DNA of 64,000 nt from Chlamydoabsidia padenii (lineage: Eukaryota; Mucoromycota; Mucoromycetes; Mucorales; Cunninghamellaceae): contig JAIWND010000004.1 of assembly GCA_025330725.1 (NCBI GenBank), positions 1,338,009 to 1,402,008 of the forward strand, in the 5' to 3' direction. The notes below the pieces were generated by a model. It searched no databases, was not told the origin of the DNA, and saw nothing but the letters and a program-made list of their open reading frames with translations. Positions 49,895-62,540 of the stretch are shown one piece after another; the stretch's first letter is position 1, and each line of letters begins with the position of its first letter. Made by a program: the position numbers and the translations under genes.

Positions 49895-52800
49895 GATGAT
49901 GATGGGAACTCCGTGCTAACTGTCTAACTTTTTATTAAGGTACTCACATGGCTGCTGAAGGACTCACTTGGTGGTAATTCCAAGACTGCTATGATTGCTG
50001 CCATCTCACCTGCGGACTTTGACGAAACACTAAGTACTTTGCGGTATGCAGACCAAGCCAAGAAAATCAAGACCAAGGCGGTGGTGAATGAAGATCCCAA
50101 TGTGCGAATGATCCGCGACCTCAAAATGGAAATCCAAAATCTCAAACAATCACTTTTGGCGTATGTCCCTCATCCAGAACAGCTACAACAAAATGATGTG
50201 GAAACAGACGACAGTAGTAACAATAACAATTTTGTGCAAGCATTACCTTCAAAATCAATTCTTGTCACCGATGCTTATGGAAACGCCTCTGAATTGACGA
50301 AAAGGGAAGTGGTGGATCAAATCAAGTCATCTCAAAAGCTTCTTGGTGATATCAATCAGTCCTGGGAAGAACGGCTCAAGACAACAATACAAATCCAACA
50401 AGACCGGGAACAGGCTTTGGCGGAACTTGGTATCATGGTCGCCACGAATGACATGGGTGTATATACTCCTAAGAATACCCCTTACTTGGTGAATCTCAAT
50501 GAAGACCCATTAATGTCTGAATGCTTGGTGTATCAAATTAAACCTGGGACAACAATGGTTGGGCAAAAACTAATGGATGAAGATGACTCCTTTGGCAAGA
50601 ATCAACAATACATTCGACTGGGTGGAACTAACATTCTGGAAAATCATTGTTGGTTTGAAAATACGAATGACTTGGTGACTATCTACCCTGGTGAAAATTC
50701 GGTAACTATGGTGAATGGCATACATATCAACAAACCCAAACAAATTACAAGTGGCTACCGGATTATCCTAGGTGATCATCATGTCTTCCGATTCAATCAC
50801 CCTGAAGAAGCAAGGCGTGAACGTGAAGAGCAGCAGCAGCAGCAGCAGCAGCACCTTCACAATAATGGAACCACTGAAGTCTTGGATGATACCGCCTTGG
50901 ATGCCACCGGATCGTCAATAAATGATGGAGCGGATTGGTTATATGCCCGAAGGGAAGCCGTCATGCAGTACTTTCAACAACACTCGACTGATGGATCTGC
51001 TTCACCTACTTCAACTGCATTTGATGATCTGACGAATGAAGAATTGGAAAAGCTCTTTGATGATGTGACAAAGTTACGGCGGATACGCAAACGACACTCT
51101 TCGCACAACGGAAGCATCTTCTCTCAACCCATGTCACCTTGCTCATCCAGCTCGTCCTTCTCCTACCGGCCTCCATCAACGACAATTTATGAAAATGGCA
51201 GCAGCGGCATATCCTTATCATCCATCACAGCAGACGACAGCGACTCGATGGTGGACATGGAAATCATTCGCCTCGTACGGGAGGAGCTACAGCAGCAAAT
51301 GGATGAACAAAAGGCCAAGTATGAAAAAGAAATTCGGCGGCTTTCGTGTCTCTACCCTTTGGCCACCTCCTCATCGCTCCCGCCCTCAATTGGATATTCG
51401 GACAATGACAAATTGATTTTGGCTTGGGTCATACAACACTGGCGGGACCAGCGCTATGTCCATCTCGCCGAAACTCTCTTGATGAATGGAGCAACACTGT
51501 ATGAAGTCAACGCGTTAGCCCGTCAACTCAAGAAAAAAGTGGTGTACCAACTGACGATCATCCACAACACACAGGCAACTGGATCGGAATGGGAAGAAGA
51601 TCTTTGTGCGACACGATTGGACAAGTCATTGCTGGCGTCGAAGAAACCTTGTATCGGCGTGCGGGTTGTTGATTCCAAGCATCAATGTACCTATCTTTGG
51701 TCTCTGGATCGTCTGAAAACACGTCTTCGGTATATGCAAGGAATCCGGTTTGTTACTGATCAATCACATCACTTGGTGGCAATGGGTGATGGCGATATGG
51801 CGAAGAAGCATATACATCTTGATGACAGCAACGACGGCGACGAACTGGATCTATTTTACGACAGCCATTCACCTCGGTTTGCTTTGATTGGTATGGCCAA
51901 GATGCGACTGCGTCACCTGGGACTCCATGTGCCTATGGAGCTTACTCTGGATGTCTTTTGTCAACGTACATGTCGTGTGGTCGGTAAATTGGCGGTGTTG
52001 GTGGCTCCTATCGCTCGGTCAAAAAAATGCCGGCCCAATAGCATGGTGGACGGTGATACCATGGGTCAGCAAATGGAACAAGATCTTCAGGTTGGTCAAC
52101 ATTTAGTGTTTGAAATCCGCATTGGGGCGCTCTCTGGGGTGGATGAAACCGAATTCACTCACGTGCACACTCAGTTCCAGCTTTTAACACTGATTGGCGG
52201 TGACGACGATCAAATATACGCTACTCCCTGTGCTAGCAAATTTGGCAAACATTCCAGAATTGATTTTGACTATAGCAAAACCTTCTCAATTGTGGTGACG
52301 ACTGATATTTTGGCGACAATTCAACATGGTGATCTGACATTTGAAGTGTATGGCCAGCCCCAACCCGATTACTTGAAATCATTCCAGGATGAACCTTGTT
52401 CAAGCCATCAACTCCCCTCTGTCGAAAAGAAATACAACGTTTACGCTTGGATCGAAGTATGTGAATTGGCCCGGGTCTCTGGTGAATATACTCCTGTGCA
52501 AGTTATCAAACCCGCTACGGCTCGAACTGGATCAAGATTGGATGATAATGATGAAGATGAAGGATTTATGGCAACCATATCGGCACCACCTTCAACACGA
52601 TCTCTTCTCACCAAGATGGCATCACATGATCATCAACTACCTAAAGGAACATTCTTATTACGACAAGGACATCAACGACGTATTGTGTTAACTATTCGAC
52701 ATGACTGGATTTTACCGTCAACAAATGTGGATGGCGATGATGGATTATTCCTCAATGGTGTGGATGGTCTTGTACTCTGGTTAGGTGATATCCGTTACCG

Positions 52801-54081
52801 CTCCTCCTTCAATGGCACTCTGCCGACTGCGCAAGACATTTCCATTCCTCTCACGGTGCTGACCAAGACTATGGATACACTGGTGCTTCAGGGGGCATGG
52901 GACAGCTCTTTGCACAACTCCTTACTATTAAACCGGGTAACGGAGGACGGGGAAACGGTGGATATGACAATTAAATGGATCTTTCATGGAGCGCCATTCC
53001 AAATGGATGTAGGGGTGCAAATCACATCTGGAGACGATAACATCAAACGCCGATCTTTATTACGCAGCCTATTCAGCACTTCTTATTCAACTGATAACAA
53101 CAACAATAAGGATGACACCAGCTACAACGACGATGATGATGATGAATTATTTGCGATTCGACATGACAAGAAAAAAACATCAATAGCAGGGATTTATCGG
53201 GTATGGGAACGACCTCGTCGACTCTCTTCTTATCATCATCAACAAAACGACAGTAAACATCATGAATGGCAGCAGCACCAAATGATCAAAATCAAATCTT
53301 ATGATCTTGCACGTCAATCTATGCTAACGAAACTGGAGGTGGCACACACAAGGTATACTTTGGCATTACTGGACGCATTGAAGAAACGGCGATCGACACC
53401 ACCGCCTTCTCCTTTAGTTATAAACCGTAACGATCTCCTTCACACCATCATACAGCATTGGAGTCGTTCGAAGCCTAAAGAAAGAACTGGATTGCAAATG
53501 GTCAAGGCATTTGGCTCGACGGATCAATTGGAATCGCCTGCTCCCAATTTTTCCCTCTATGATGTCCATCAAATCTGTTTAAGGTATAAAAAAAAAAAAG
53601 TAGGGAGGGGTAAGGCGGGATAAACTGATACTCTTATTTTATATAGTGATGAACAAACTGGATTCTTGATGCATCAGCATTATGGGTATATGAAGATCCG
53701 CAAATGTATTAACCGCGGACATGGAGAACTCAAATGGAAAAAGCGATGGTTTTTATTGAAAAGGTGAGAAAAGAAAAAAAGAAAAAGAAAAGACTCATTT
53801 GACTTACTCTTCATTTGCATTAGGCCTTACCTTTTGGTATATGCCAACGATCACGAAACGAATGAACTTGACATTCTAAATATACAGGCTGTCCGGGTTC
53901 ATCCTTCTGATAAAGTAAGTTATCTACCCTAATAATGGTATATGATTACTAACGAACTCTTTTTTTTGGGGGGGGGTAGGAACTTGTAAATACATTTACT
54001 CTCTATACCAGCTACAACACTTACCAATGTCAAGCAGTCGATCAAGATGATATGAAGAAATGGGTAGCGTCTATATTATAA
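48600..54081 (+). CDS. Kinesin-3 motor (KIF1/Unc-104 type)
   Basis: Plus-end-directed motor for endosome/vesicle transport. Ten exons: 48600-48651, 48728-48955, 49022-49056, 49115-49390, 49463-49596, 49662-49860, 49940-53583, 53647-53763, 53824-53914, 53980-54081; 1625 residues. Motor domain: [25 protein letters not shown] (P-loop), [11 protein letters not shown] (switch I) and [10 protein letters not shown] (switch II), neck [13 protein letters not shown] domain at about residues 510-597 ([26 protein letters not shown]). Long stalk with KIF1-type globular regions and short Gln, Asn and Asp runs. C-terminal PH domain (about 1523-1625) with [23 protein letters not shown] and MKKWVASIL, for PtdInsP membrane binding. 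Motor-FHA-PH order is diagnostic. Confidence 0.97.
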
Positions 54082-54389
54082 TTGACCTTATTGTTACTTT
54101 TTTAGTGTATTATTAAATAGCTTGTATATGATCCCCCTACTACTTATATTATCATCAACCTATACTCTTCCCCTCTTACGTTAATATAATCAATTAATAA
54201 AATAACTGTTTAAAGCATAATATCATCTCTTATTATTTTTATCACTGTTTGACACATGCTCCGCAGTAGATTGACCTTTTCTGTGTGACCCGGACCCACG
54301 GTCTTTTATTTTTTGGGTGGTTTTTGCCTTTTTTATAAAAAATTCCAGTCGGAGTACCTTTTTTAAGTTGAGGCTCTGTCTTTTGTATC

Positions 54390-54420
<31 letters not shown>

Positions 54421-54448
54421 CTTTACAACCATTTATTCGTCCCCATCG
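54082..54448. other. Intergenic region upstream of ABC transporter
   Basis: 367 bp: AATAAA of the kinesin gene (about 54197), then a (CTTT)n stretch at 54390-54420 just before the ABC start. No gene seen. Confidence 0.6.
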
Positions 54449-57400
54449 ATGTCCATCGATCATTGCATGCTACTCGTAAGTACTACTGTGATTAACCAAG
54501 TGACCACTCAAGAAGATTACTTGACTCTTTTTTGTTTTAAATAGCATCCTTGGAATGGTCAAGACTTTATTCCTTGCTTTAGGGAAACGTAAGTAATAAT
54601 ACTCATTAGCTTGCACTTTTTGTTTTTACTAATAATGTGTCTCTTATTGTATCTTTAATGTGTTGCGTAATAGAATTGTGGATGCTGCGATTCCTCTTGC
54701 TTTCTTGGTTTGGGCGGTTGGATCTATCATTACTGTCACCTACCAATATCGAAAATCAAGATCCTCTTTGTACACTCCATTAAAAAGCAGTCTACCAACT
54801 TCACAGTCTTATGGATCAACTATTAACAACAATGGTGACACTCAACAGGAAGGATTCGACCAAGGTGCATACGAAGAAAAGTCTTGTCAATGGTCTTTAT
54901 ACAACTGGTCCAGACTGTTGGCGTTTGCTCAATGTGTCATTTACACTCATGCTCTATTCGAGGTGTATTCTGGTGACTATAAGACAGATTATTTGGTGGA
55001 AGGCTCTTCTTTTGATTTACTGGTATTATATAGCGGACAGTCGATCTTATGGGTAAAGTATCTTTTTTTTTTTTTTTTTTTTTTTTTTTTGACGGGGGAG
55101 GGGCGGGATGAATCTTTATTAACCCCTTTTTTTTAACACACATAGATCTTTTGCTCTCTCTTGGCTTTTATCAATCTGGTTTCTCCTCCAACATTCAAAC
55201 TTATTGGTGATGAAATATGCACGCGACTTAATCTTCTGTATCTTGTACATTTTTTAATTGGACTGCTGGACTTGCGATCATTTTATATCGTTTATAATCA
55301 TTCCACTGTATCTACTGGTTATGCTATCTCTTTTTATACCACTATCATCTCCTTGCTTCTCTTGGTGTTTGCTGTCAACGAAGAACGACATTCTCCTACT
55401 GAACCTGTGATTACTGACACGGTAAGAGAAGATAATTACGGAACTAATGATATCAGTATGCTCATTCTTCTTCTTTTTGTATAGGGTCGCGTTTTATCTG
55501 GTGAAAGTTGGGCGTCCTTGTACTCTCAATTCATGTTTAGTTGGGTCAACGTAATGATGAAACTTGGATACAAACGCACTATAAACGATCGAGATTTGAT
55601 TGAACTACCAGCCGCCAATCGCACCAAAAATGTACTATCGGAATACCGGCGAAACAAGCAATCGACCATGTGGCGGTCATTGGCTTATACATTCCGTTGG
55701 CCATTGTTGGTTCAAGTTATCTACTCTCTGGTTTGGTCTGTTGTGTTATTTGGTCCTGCTCTTTGTTTAAACAAGATTGTCAAATATATTGAAACACCCG
55801 ATACTACTGAACCTGTTTTGACGGCCTTTATCTATGTCTTTGGGCTATTCATCACTTCCGCCATTCAATCGCTCGCTTTGCAACAAGCTCTTTACATCGG
55901 CCGCACTTTGGGTATTCGTATTCAAGCAATTGTCATTGGTGAAGTGTATGGTAAATCTTTACGGCGTCGAGATACTAGTAGCAGCAACGATAAAAGCACT
56001 GAAAAGGATACCGGAAAAGAAGACGACTCGGAGGCTGGCGACATTAACAATCTATTGTCTGTGGATGCACAAAAGGTGGGTGAAATGACGGCATATATAT
56101 TTTTTGCGTATGCGTATCCTCTCCAAATCGCCATTTGCATCGCTGCACTCTATCGACTCTTGGGTTATGCTGCTTTTTATGGTGTCTTGGTTATGATCAT
56201 TACTCAACCTGTCACCTATTGGATTGGTCGCAAGTTTGAAGGCTACCAAAAGACGTTGATGGGTGCAACTGACAGAAGAATCAAACTGGTCAACGAACTT
56301 TTGGGTGCTATTCGGATCGTCAAATTTTTTGCTTGGGAAAAACAATTGAAAAGTCGTGTGTTGCAGGCTCGTGATGTGGAACTCAAGGCGGTCCGGGATC
56401 GACTGATTATGTTTATGTGGATGATGAACTCGTGGTTTTTGATCCCAATTATGATTATGGTGGTGGTCTTTTATGTCTTTACACTCGAATCGGCTCTCAC
56501 TGCTTCAACTGCCTTCACTACCTTGTCACTCTTCAACACCTTCCGTGCTGCTTTGGATGAACTCCCTATGATCATCTCGTTTTTATTACAAGCTCGGGTC
56601 TCAATGGCACGTGTGGTCAAGTTTTTGGACGAAGACGAAGTGGAATCGGTACCTCAAGTCGCTCATCCATCTGGAACATATATTGGCTTTGTCGACAATG
56701 CAACTTTTGGTTGGGATGATCCTAAATCAAGCTCTCCTACACCAATTCTCAAGGATCTCAACATTGCCTTTCCTCAAAACAAATTATCCATCGTCTGTGG
56801 TCCAACTGGGTCTGGTAAAAGTACTCTTCTCTCAAGTTTGTTGTCTGAAACCTACCGTTATAGCGGCTCTGTCATCATTCCTCCCAAGCCTTCTCGTCAA
56901 GATCGTCAACTTGGTGGTGCTGCCTCTGGTATTGCCTATGTAGCTCAAACCGCATGGTTACAGAATTGTAGTATCCGGGATAACATATTGTTTGGACTTG
57001 ACTATGATGAAGATCGATATGCAAAGGTGCTTTATATGACTGCCTTGACAAGGGATTTGGATATACTTGAATATGGGGATGCAACTGAAGTAGGAGAAAA
57101 AGGTGTCAGCTTATCGGGTGGCCAAAAGCAAAGGTAACTAAATTGAATGTCATATCAAACAGAGGGCGGGCTGTTTACTCATATATTTTTTTTCTTTTCT
57201 TATTTGATAGACTTGCAATAGCGCGGGCTGTTTACTCCAATGCGGAAACTGTCATTCTCGACGATTGTCTTAGTGCTGTCGACGCTCACACGGCCAAACA
57301 TTTATACGACAACTGTATCAAGGGTGAATTGATGATCAACCGCACTATCATTATGGTCACACACTATGTTGGACTCTGTATGGAAGGTGCCAGTTATATT

Positions 57401-59557
57401 GTCAGTCTCAAGGATGGAAAGGTGGTTGCCGCTGGTAATCCTCAACAAATCTTACAAACCGGTGCCCTTGGTGAAGAATTGGCTAATGCAAAACTACAAC
57501 AAAATGAAGCTCAAGAAGAACTGGCGGAAGAAGGTTCAATCCCATCTGTGCCTCAATATGCTAAAATTGCGAAAACAGGTGAAGGAAGTAAACTGGTCAA
57601 AGATGAAGTTCGTGCTGAAGGTGGTGTCCCTCTCTCGGTGTATACAACTTACTTTTATGCCTCTGGTGGATATATATTCTGGCTTACGGTGCTCTTCTTC
57701 TTCTGTCTCACTCAGGCCACTGTCTTGGGTCAGGATTATTGGTTGAAGGTATGGTCACAAGTCTATACTGACGATGATGGTGCTACTACATCTACCTCAT
57801 CGGCCGCTTTTGTCACCTCTCAATTTAAATCTCTTGACAATGGTGCTAGTTTGATTCATCTTGCTTCGCCATCTGCTGTTCAACAAGACTTTTTGGTGGC
57901 GGTTACAAATGTCAAGGATCCTCACAGCGTTAATATCAATTATTATCTCGGTGTCTACTTTGCTATTGGTATGATTGCTTGTGCAGTAGCATCAATCCGT
58001 CTTCTTATTCTTTATAGTGGATCTATCAAGGCATCACGTCGTATTCATGCACAACTATTGGATACTATCTTACACGCCAAGGTACGATTCTTTGACACCA
58101 CACCACTTGGACGAATCCTTAATCGATTCTCAGCCGACATGGAAACTATTGATCAAGAAGTGTCTCCTCAATTCTCCTTTTTACTCTTCTCGGTGATTTC
58201 TACTCTGATGATTGTCATTGTGGTGTCGACGGTGACTCCTGCATTCTTGATCCCTGGATCTATTATCAGTGTAGTGTTTTGGATGATTGGGGTTTATTAT
58301 CTCAAGACCTCTCGGGATTTGAAACGTCTCAACTCGGTATCTCGCTCGCCTATTTATACTCAATTCCATGAAACCGTCAGTGGTGTAGCAACTATACGTG
58401 CCTTTGGGGCTCAAGAACGATTTGTCCAAGACAATTACACCAAGGTGGACAACAACAATCGACCTTTTATTTGGATGTGGGCGACAAACCGGTGGTTACA
58501 TTGTCGTGTGGAAGTGCTTGGTGCTTTTGTTGGATTCTGTACTGCCTTTGTCTTGATATTGTCCAGAAATTGGGTGGATGCTGGTCTAGCTGGTTTGTCT
58601 CTCAGTTATGCTCTCAACTTTACAACACATATGCTTTGGACGGTGCGTAATTATGCAATGAACGAAATGAACTTGAATGCTGTGGAACGGGTCAGTGAAT
58701 ACTTGGATTTGGAACAAGAACCGCCAATGCTGATTCCTGAAACCATGCCTCGCTCAAGCTGGCCTGAAGATGGATCTATCCAGGTCAACAACCTTGTGGT
58801 CAAATATGCTCCGGAAAATCCTTCTGTCTTACGAAATGTATCCTTTGATGTCAAGCCTCGTGAAAAGGTCGCGATTGTGGGACGAACAGGTAGTGGCAAG
58901 AGTACCTTTGCCTTGTCTCTGTTTAGATTTATGGAAGCTACCAGTGGAACCATTGCGATTGACGGTGTGGATATCTCGACTCTTGGCTTGGAAACGCTGC
59001 GATCCCGATTGACCATCATCCCCCAAGACCCTATATTGTTTAGTGGCACTCTCCGATCGAATTTGGACCCCTTTGATCAATATGACGATGCAACCCTCTG
59101 GGCGGCGGTGAAACGATCTCATTTGGTAAACAGTCATAGCAGCAGTAATGGATCATCGACGGATATTACGCTTGAATCTGTGGTGGCAGAAGGGGGCAAG
59201 AACTTCTCGGCTGGACAACGCCAATTGATTGCAATGGCTCGTGCATTGGTCAAGAAATCATCTTTGATCATATTGGATGAAGCTACTTCCTCGGTGGACT
59301 TTGAAACTGACCGCAAGATTCAAGAAACCATTCGATCTGAATTTAGTGACTCTGCTCTTCTCTGTGTGGCTCACCGGTTGCGCTCCATATGTGATTATGA
59401 CCGTGTGCTCGTGCTCGATCAAGGTGAAGTCATGGAATACGACACTCCCTACCGATTAATGATGAAGGATGGTGGTATATTTCAGCAAATGTGCCAACGT
59501 AGTGGTGAATTCAATGAACTTTTGGCTATGGCTCAAGGTAGATCATCATTGATCTGA
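54449..59557 (+). CDS. Full-length ABC transporter, ABCC/MRP subfamily (Ycf1/Bpt1-like)
   Basis: Six exons: 54449-54475, 54545-54588, 54674-55052, 55146-55421, 55485-57133, 57211-59557; 1573 residues. TMD0 with several helices, then TMD1-NBD1-TMD2-NBD2. NBD1: GPTGSGKS Walker A, LSGGQKQR (signature, split by intron 5) and VILDDCLSAVD. NBD2: GRTGSGKS, FSAGQRQLIAMARAL and ILDEATSSVD. NBD1 has Asp-Asp where NBD2 has Asp-Glu at the catalytic site, the usual ABCC asymmetry. IPQDPILFSGTLRSNLDPF is the hallmark ABCC motif. Likely vacuolar exporter of glutathione conjugates, metals or organic anions. An Asn/Ser/Thr-rich insertion is present in TMD2. The short first exons are needed to supply a start codon. 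Confidence 0.96.
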
Positions 59558-60609
59558 AACTCCTTTTATCCCCCTTATAGATTGCATCCTTTATACTCTA
59601 TATTATATTATAAACTTTTTTCATATTAGATATACTCATATACTTATTCACATTTACATATTCCACCTTTGATTAATCAATCATTTAATAAAACTTTATA
59701 TATATATTTTACCCAAACAAAAAATGTCTAGTACTGTAGAAGGGGGTTGTCTGAATTTGAAATTATTCTGCTTGAATATCAGAGAAATCAACTTGACAGA
59801 ACTTGAAAAGGACTACAGTATGTGTTTTCAGTATCCCTTTGCTTAAATTAGTATTCAGGTGGAAAGTCTTGGTTTAGTTGATGGTGATGGTTTATACTTC
59901 TAATTGTATTCAAGCCTTCTTGAAGTGAGGGTCTATTTAAAACAAACAAAACAAAAAAGAGGTGAGGGTCTAATCAGGTATCTGTCAGATATAGGGGAGC
60001 CAACAGCAAACTAGCTTTCAACCATCAACACACCTAAACATAAAAAGATATGAAACCTAGACAATATCATAGCTATTGATGTAAGCTAATACTTAAAAAT
60101 ATAAAAGTAATGCAGTTACAGTAAAATAAAACACTCTTCTATATAAATAAAATCCTGCTGTTGTTTTTAAACGCCAAATCGTACGGATATCTCAAACTTC
60201 TTCATCATCATAAAACTTTGAAATTCCGCTTTTTAAAACACCACTTTTTTACGGAACAATGTGTTGATAATAATAAAAATGGAATGGAGGGTCTTCGCAA
60301 AGGGGGGGGGCACGGGAGAAGCTGGGTAGAGAGAGACTTTCACAAAACAGAGTAGGGTGAGTAGTTGAATTTTTTTTTTTTTTTTTGGAGGGAGTGCCCC
60401 GGCAAAAATGGGCACGGGGAGAAGTTGAGTGGAGAGAGACTGCGTATATAAATTTGGGCCCTACAACGAGTAACGAAATCTCGACTGGCAATGCTTCCCC
60501 TCCATGATCATGCCCCTAAATCGGAAATTGCTATGCGCCTTGGATTTTAGTGTTCGGCGTTTAAAAACGAAGCTTTCTTTCGTCTATCATAGAAAAAAAT
60601 ATCTTCGTC

Positions 60610-61085
60610 GCAAAGAAAAGGTAAAAGCCATTGCAAGCCTAAACATACTAACACAAGGGTTTTGGTACTTGGCTTTGCGGTAAAGTATGTTGGAAATGGG
60701 TCATAGTGTCCACATGGCCACTTTAATCATTAGCATCCGTTGACAAAGGAGCAGTAAAGCTACTTCCAACTCTGACTAGGGGGCTGGCGGGATTTGAAAA
60801 TGATTTTTGCTTTTGTCTGTTCATCCTTTTTTCTTGCAAAACTCATTACAAGCTTGAACAGACTGACAAGAGGATCTTGGCGCTTGACTTTTGTGGTAGA
60901 GTATATTGAAAATGTGTTATAGTATTCACATCACCACTTTAATCATTAGCATCCTTTAACAATGGAGCGAGGAGAGCCCATCCAAAATCTTAGTAAGGAA
61001 TCAAGGGAAAGCGGGATTTGAATACGAAGTGTAAAAGTCATCGCAAGCTCGGACAGATTGACACAAGGAACTTGGTGCTTGGCTT
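60610..61085 (+). repeat. Two and a half diverged copies of the 200-240 bp dispersed repeat
   Basis: Copies at about 60610-60800, 60840-61024 and a fragment 61030-61085, same orientation as the 1.7-2.4 kb copies. Shared blocks: ACTTGG, TTGGAAATG, CACTTTAATCATTAGCATCC, GGAGC, and a terminal GCGGGATTTGAA (60787-60798 and 61011-61022), an exact copy of the promoter 12-mer on the minus strand. Confidence 0.75.
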
Positions 61086-61325
61086 TTAACCCATAAATCA
61101 TAACCATTTGACATCTAATAAAAACCCCATCTATTTGTATCACTTATTTTTTATTGATTTGATTGACTACATCTAGACATAATCCTAAAAAATCTACAAT
61201 TTCCCCAGTATTGACCACCTCCTATCTTGAGACATTCTTAACAGGATGTTGGCCATCATAGTTCGCATTAATGAAATGAAGCCTATAGGAAGCTACTCGG
61301 GCTAAAGTTTACCTAAATTTACTCT

Positions 61326-61427
61326 TGACCCATTTTAGCGGAGTTGACTAACATTCAAATCGGTGACCCAATTAAATTTTTTGACCTATTTCCATTTTGG
61401 TGACCCACTTTCAATTAACCTGACCCA
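61326..61427 (+). promoter_or_regulatory. Phased array of six TGACYYA elements upstream of RPS26
   Basis: TGACCCA at 61326, 61364, 61401 and 61421, TGACCTA at 61382, and TGACTA at 61345. Spacings are 19, 19, 18, 19 and 20 bp. The array ends 119 bp before the RPS26 ATG. Either a transcription-factor array or an eroded 19-bp tandem repeat. Confidence 0.5.
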
Positions 61428-61546
61428 ACTTAATTTTCTCGACTCTGCTTTTTTGGAGTCGGCGCTTTATTTTTCACCACAGAGACTTTTATGGTTTTGA
61501 ATTTCAAAATTGCTCCTTCTTCCTCGATCCTTTTGATCTCAACAGT

Positions 61547-62173
61547 ATGGTAAAGATTGAAAACAAAATGATGATATCGGAATCACAGAACGATAACGGA
61601 CGTATATATGGACTACGACGATGGATGGATGGATAGATGAATGGATGGATGAAATGGACAACAGCGAAAAAAGTGGGGAAGTGAAATGACCATCCCATTC
61701 GATCGACCTCTTTCATCTATCACGTTATCATTAATACCATCACCACATACACCCTGTTGAAGACACACTCATTAACTCATTTTGTTATGTAATAGACCTG
61801 CAAGAGAAGAAACAACGGACGCAACAAGCACGGCCGTGGACACAACAAGTTTATTCGCTGTATTAACTGTTACCGCTGTTGCCCCAAGGACAAGGCCATC
61901 AAGCGTTTCACCATTCGCAACATGGTGGAAGCTGCTGCCGTGCGTGATCTTCAAGAAGCTTCCATCTATGAAGAATACACCATTCCCAAGTTGTATGTCA
62001 AGTTACACTACTGTATCTCTTGTGCTATCCATGCTCGTGTGGTACGTGTCCGATCTGTGGTCAGTCGTCGTAACCGTGCTCCTCCCCCACGATTCCGATT
62101 CCAAAAGGTAAGACTACTCTTTTCTTTTTTATACAACATTAAACTCATCCCCCTCTTTTTTTGTTAGGCTTAA
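61547..62173 (+). CDS. RPS26: 40S ribosomal protein S26 (eS26)
   Basis: Three exons: 61547-61549 (only the ATG), 61796-62107 and 62168-62173 (Ala codon plus stop); 106 residues, a little shorter than typical eS26. Product starts [17 protein letters not shown], then [31 protein letters not shown] and APPPRFRF. The CxxC pairs form the known zinc site near the mRNA exit channel. The start is inferred: ATG|GTAAAG at 61547 follows a CT-rich leader and lets the second exon begin ACC TGC AAG in frame. An intron right after the start codon is common in fungal ribosomal-protein genes. Confidence 0.93.
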
Positions 62174-62363
62174 TTTTAAAAGGACCTGCTTTGGTTAATC
62201 TGTAGTTTAGCCATGCTTGGGATACTTTTTTTTTTGTTTTGTTTTGGATATACTGTAATAAAAAATCATGTTTAATAAAAACAAATAGGGCAATACTATA
62301 TAATATGGGATTGCTAGGGTTGGTCTAGTACTGATTACTCAAGATTGTGGGCAGGGTAGATTA

Positions 62364-62365
<2 letters not shown>

Positions 62366-62438
<73 letters not shown>
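62366..62438. repeat. 73-bp poly-A tract
   Basis: Uninterrupted A run, the longest homopolymer in the window; its length may be an assembly approximation. Confidence 0.9.
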
Positions 62439-62440
<2 letters not shown>

Positions 62441-62540
62441 ATTATTGACGCATGATTAATGTAGATCATCTGTCAAAAAGGGTGTCCAAATTGGGAGCGG
62501 GCGGGTTTTGAAATGCTGCGAAATTTATTTTACCCCACCT

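Larger units (their letters stand above)
59558..61546. other. Intergenic region with dispersed repeats and RPS26 promoter
   Basis: 2 kb without a supported gene. The left part (59560-60150) holds the ABC 3' end (AATAAA at about 59686). Two similar GGGGAGAAG...GAGTGGAGAGAGACT stretches occur near 60310-60345 and 60405-60440. Repeat-family copies lie at 60610-61085, and a phased TGACCYA array precedes RPS26 (61326-61427). Confidence 0.55.
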
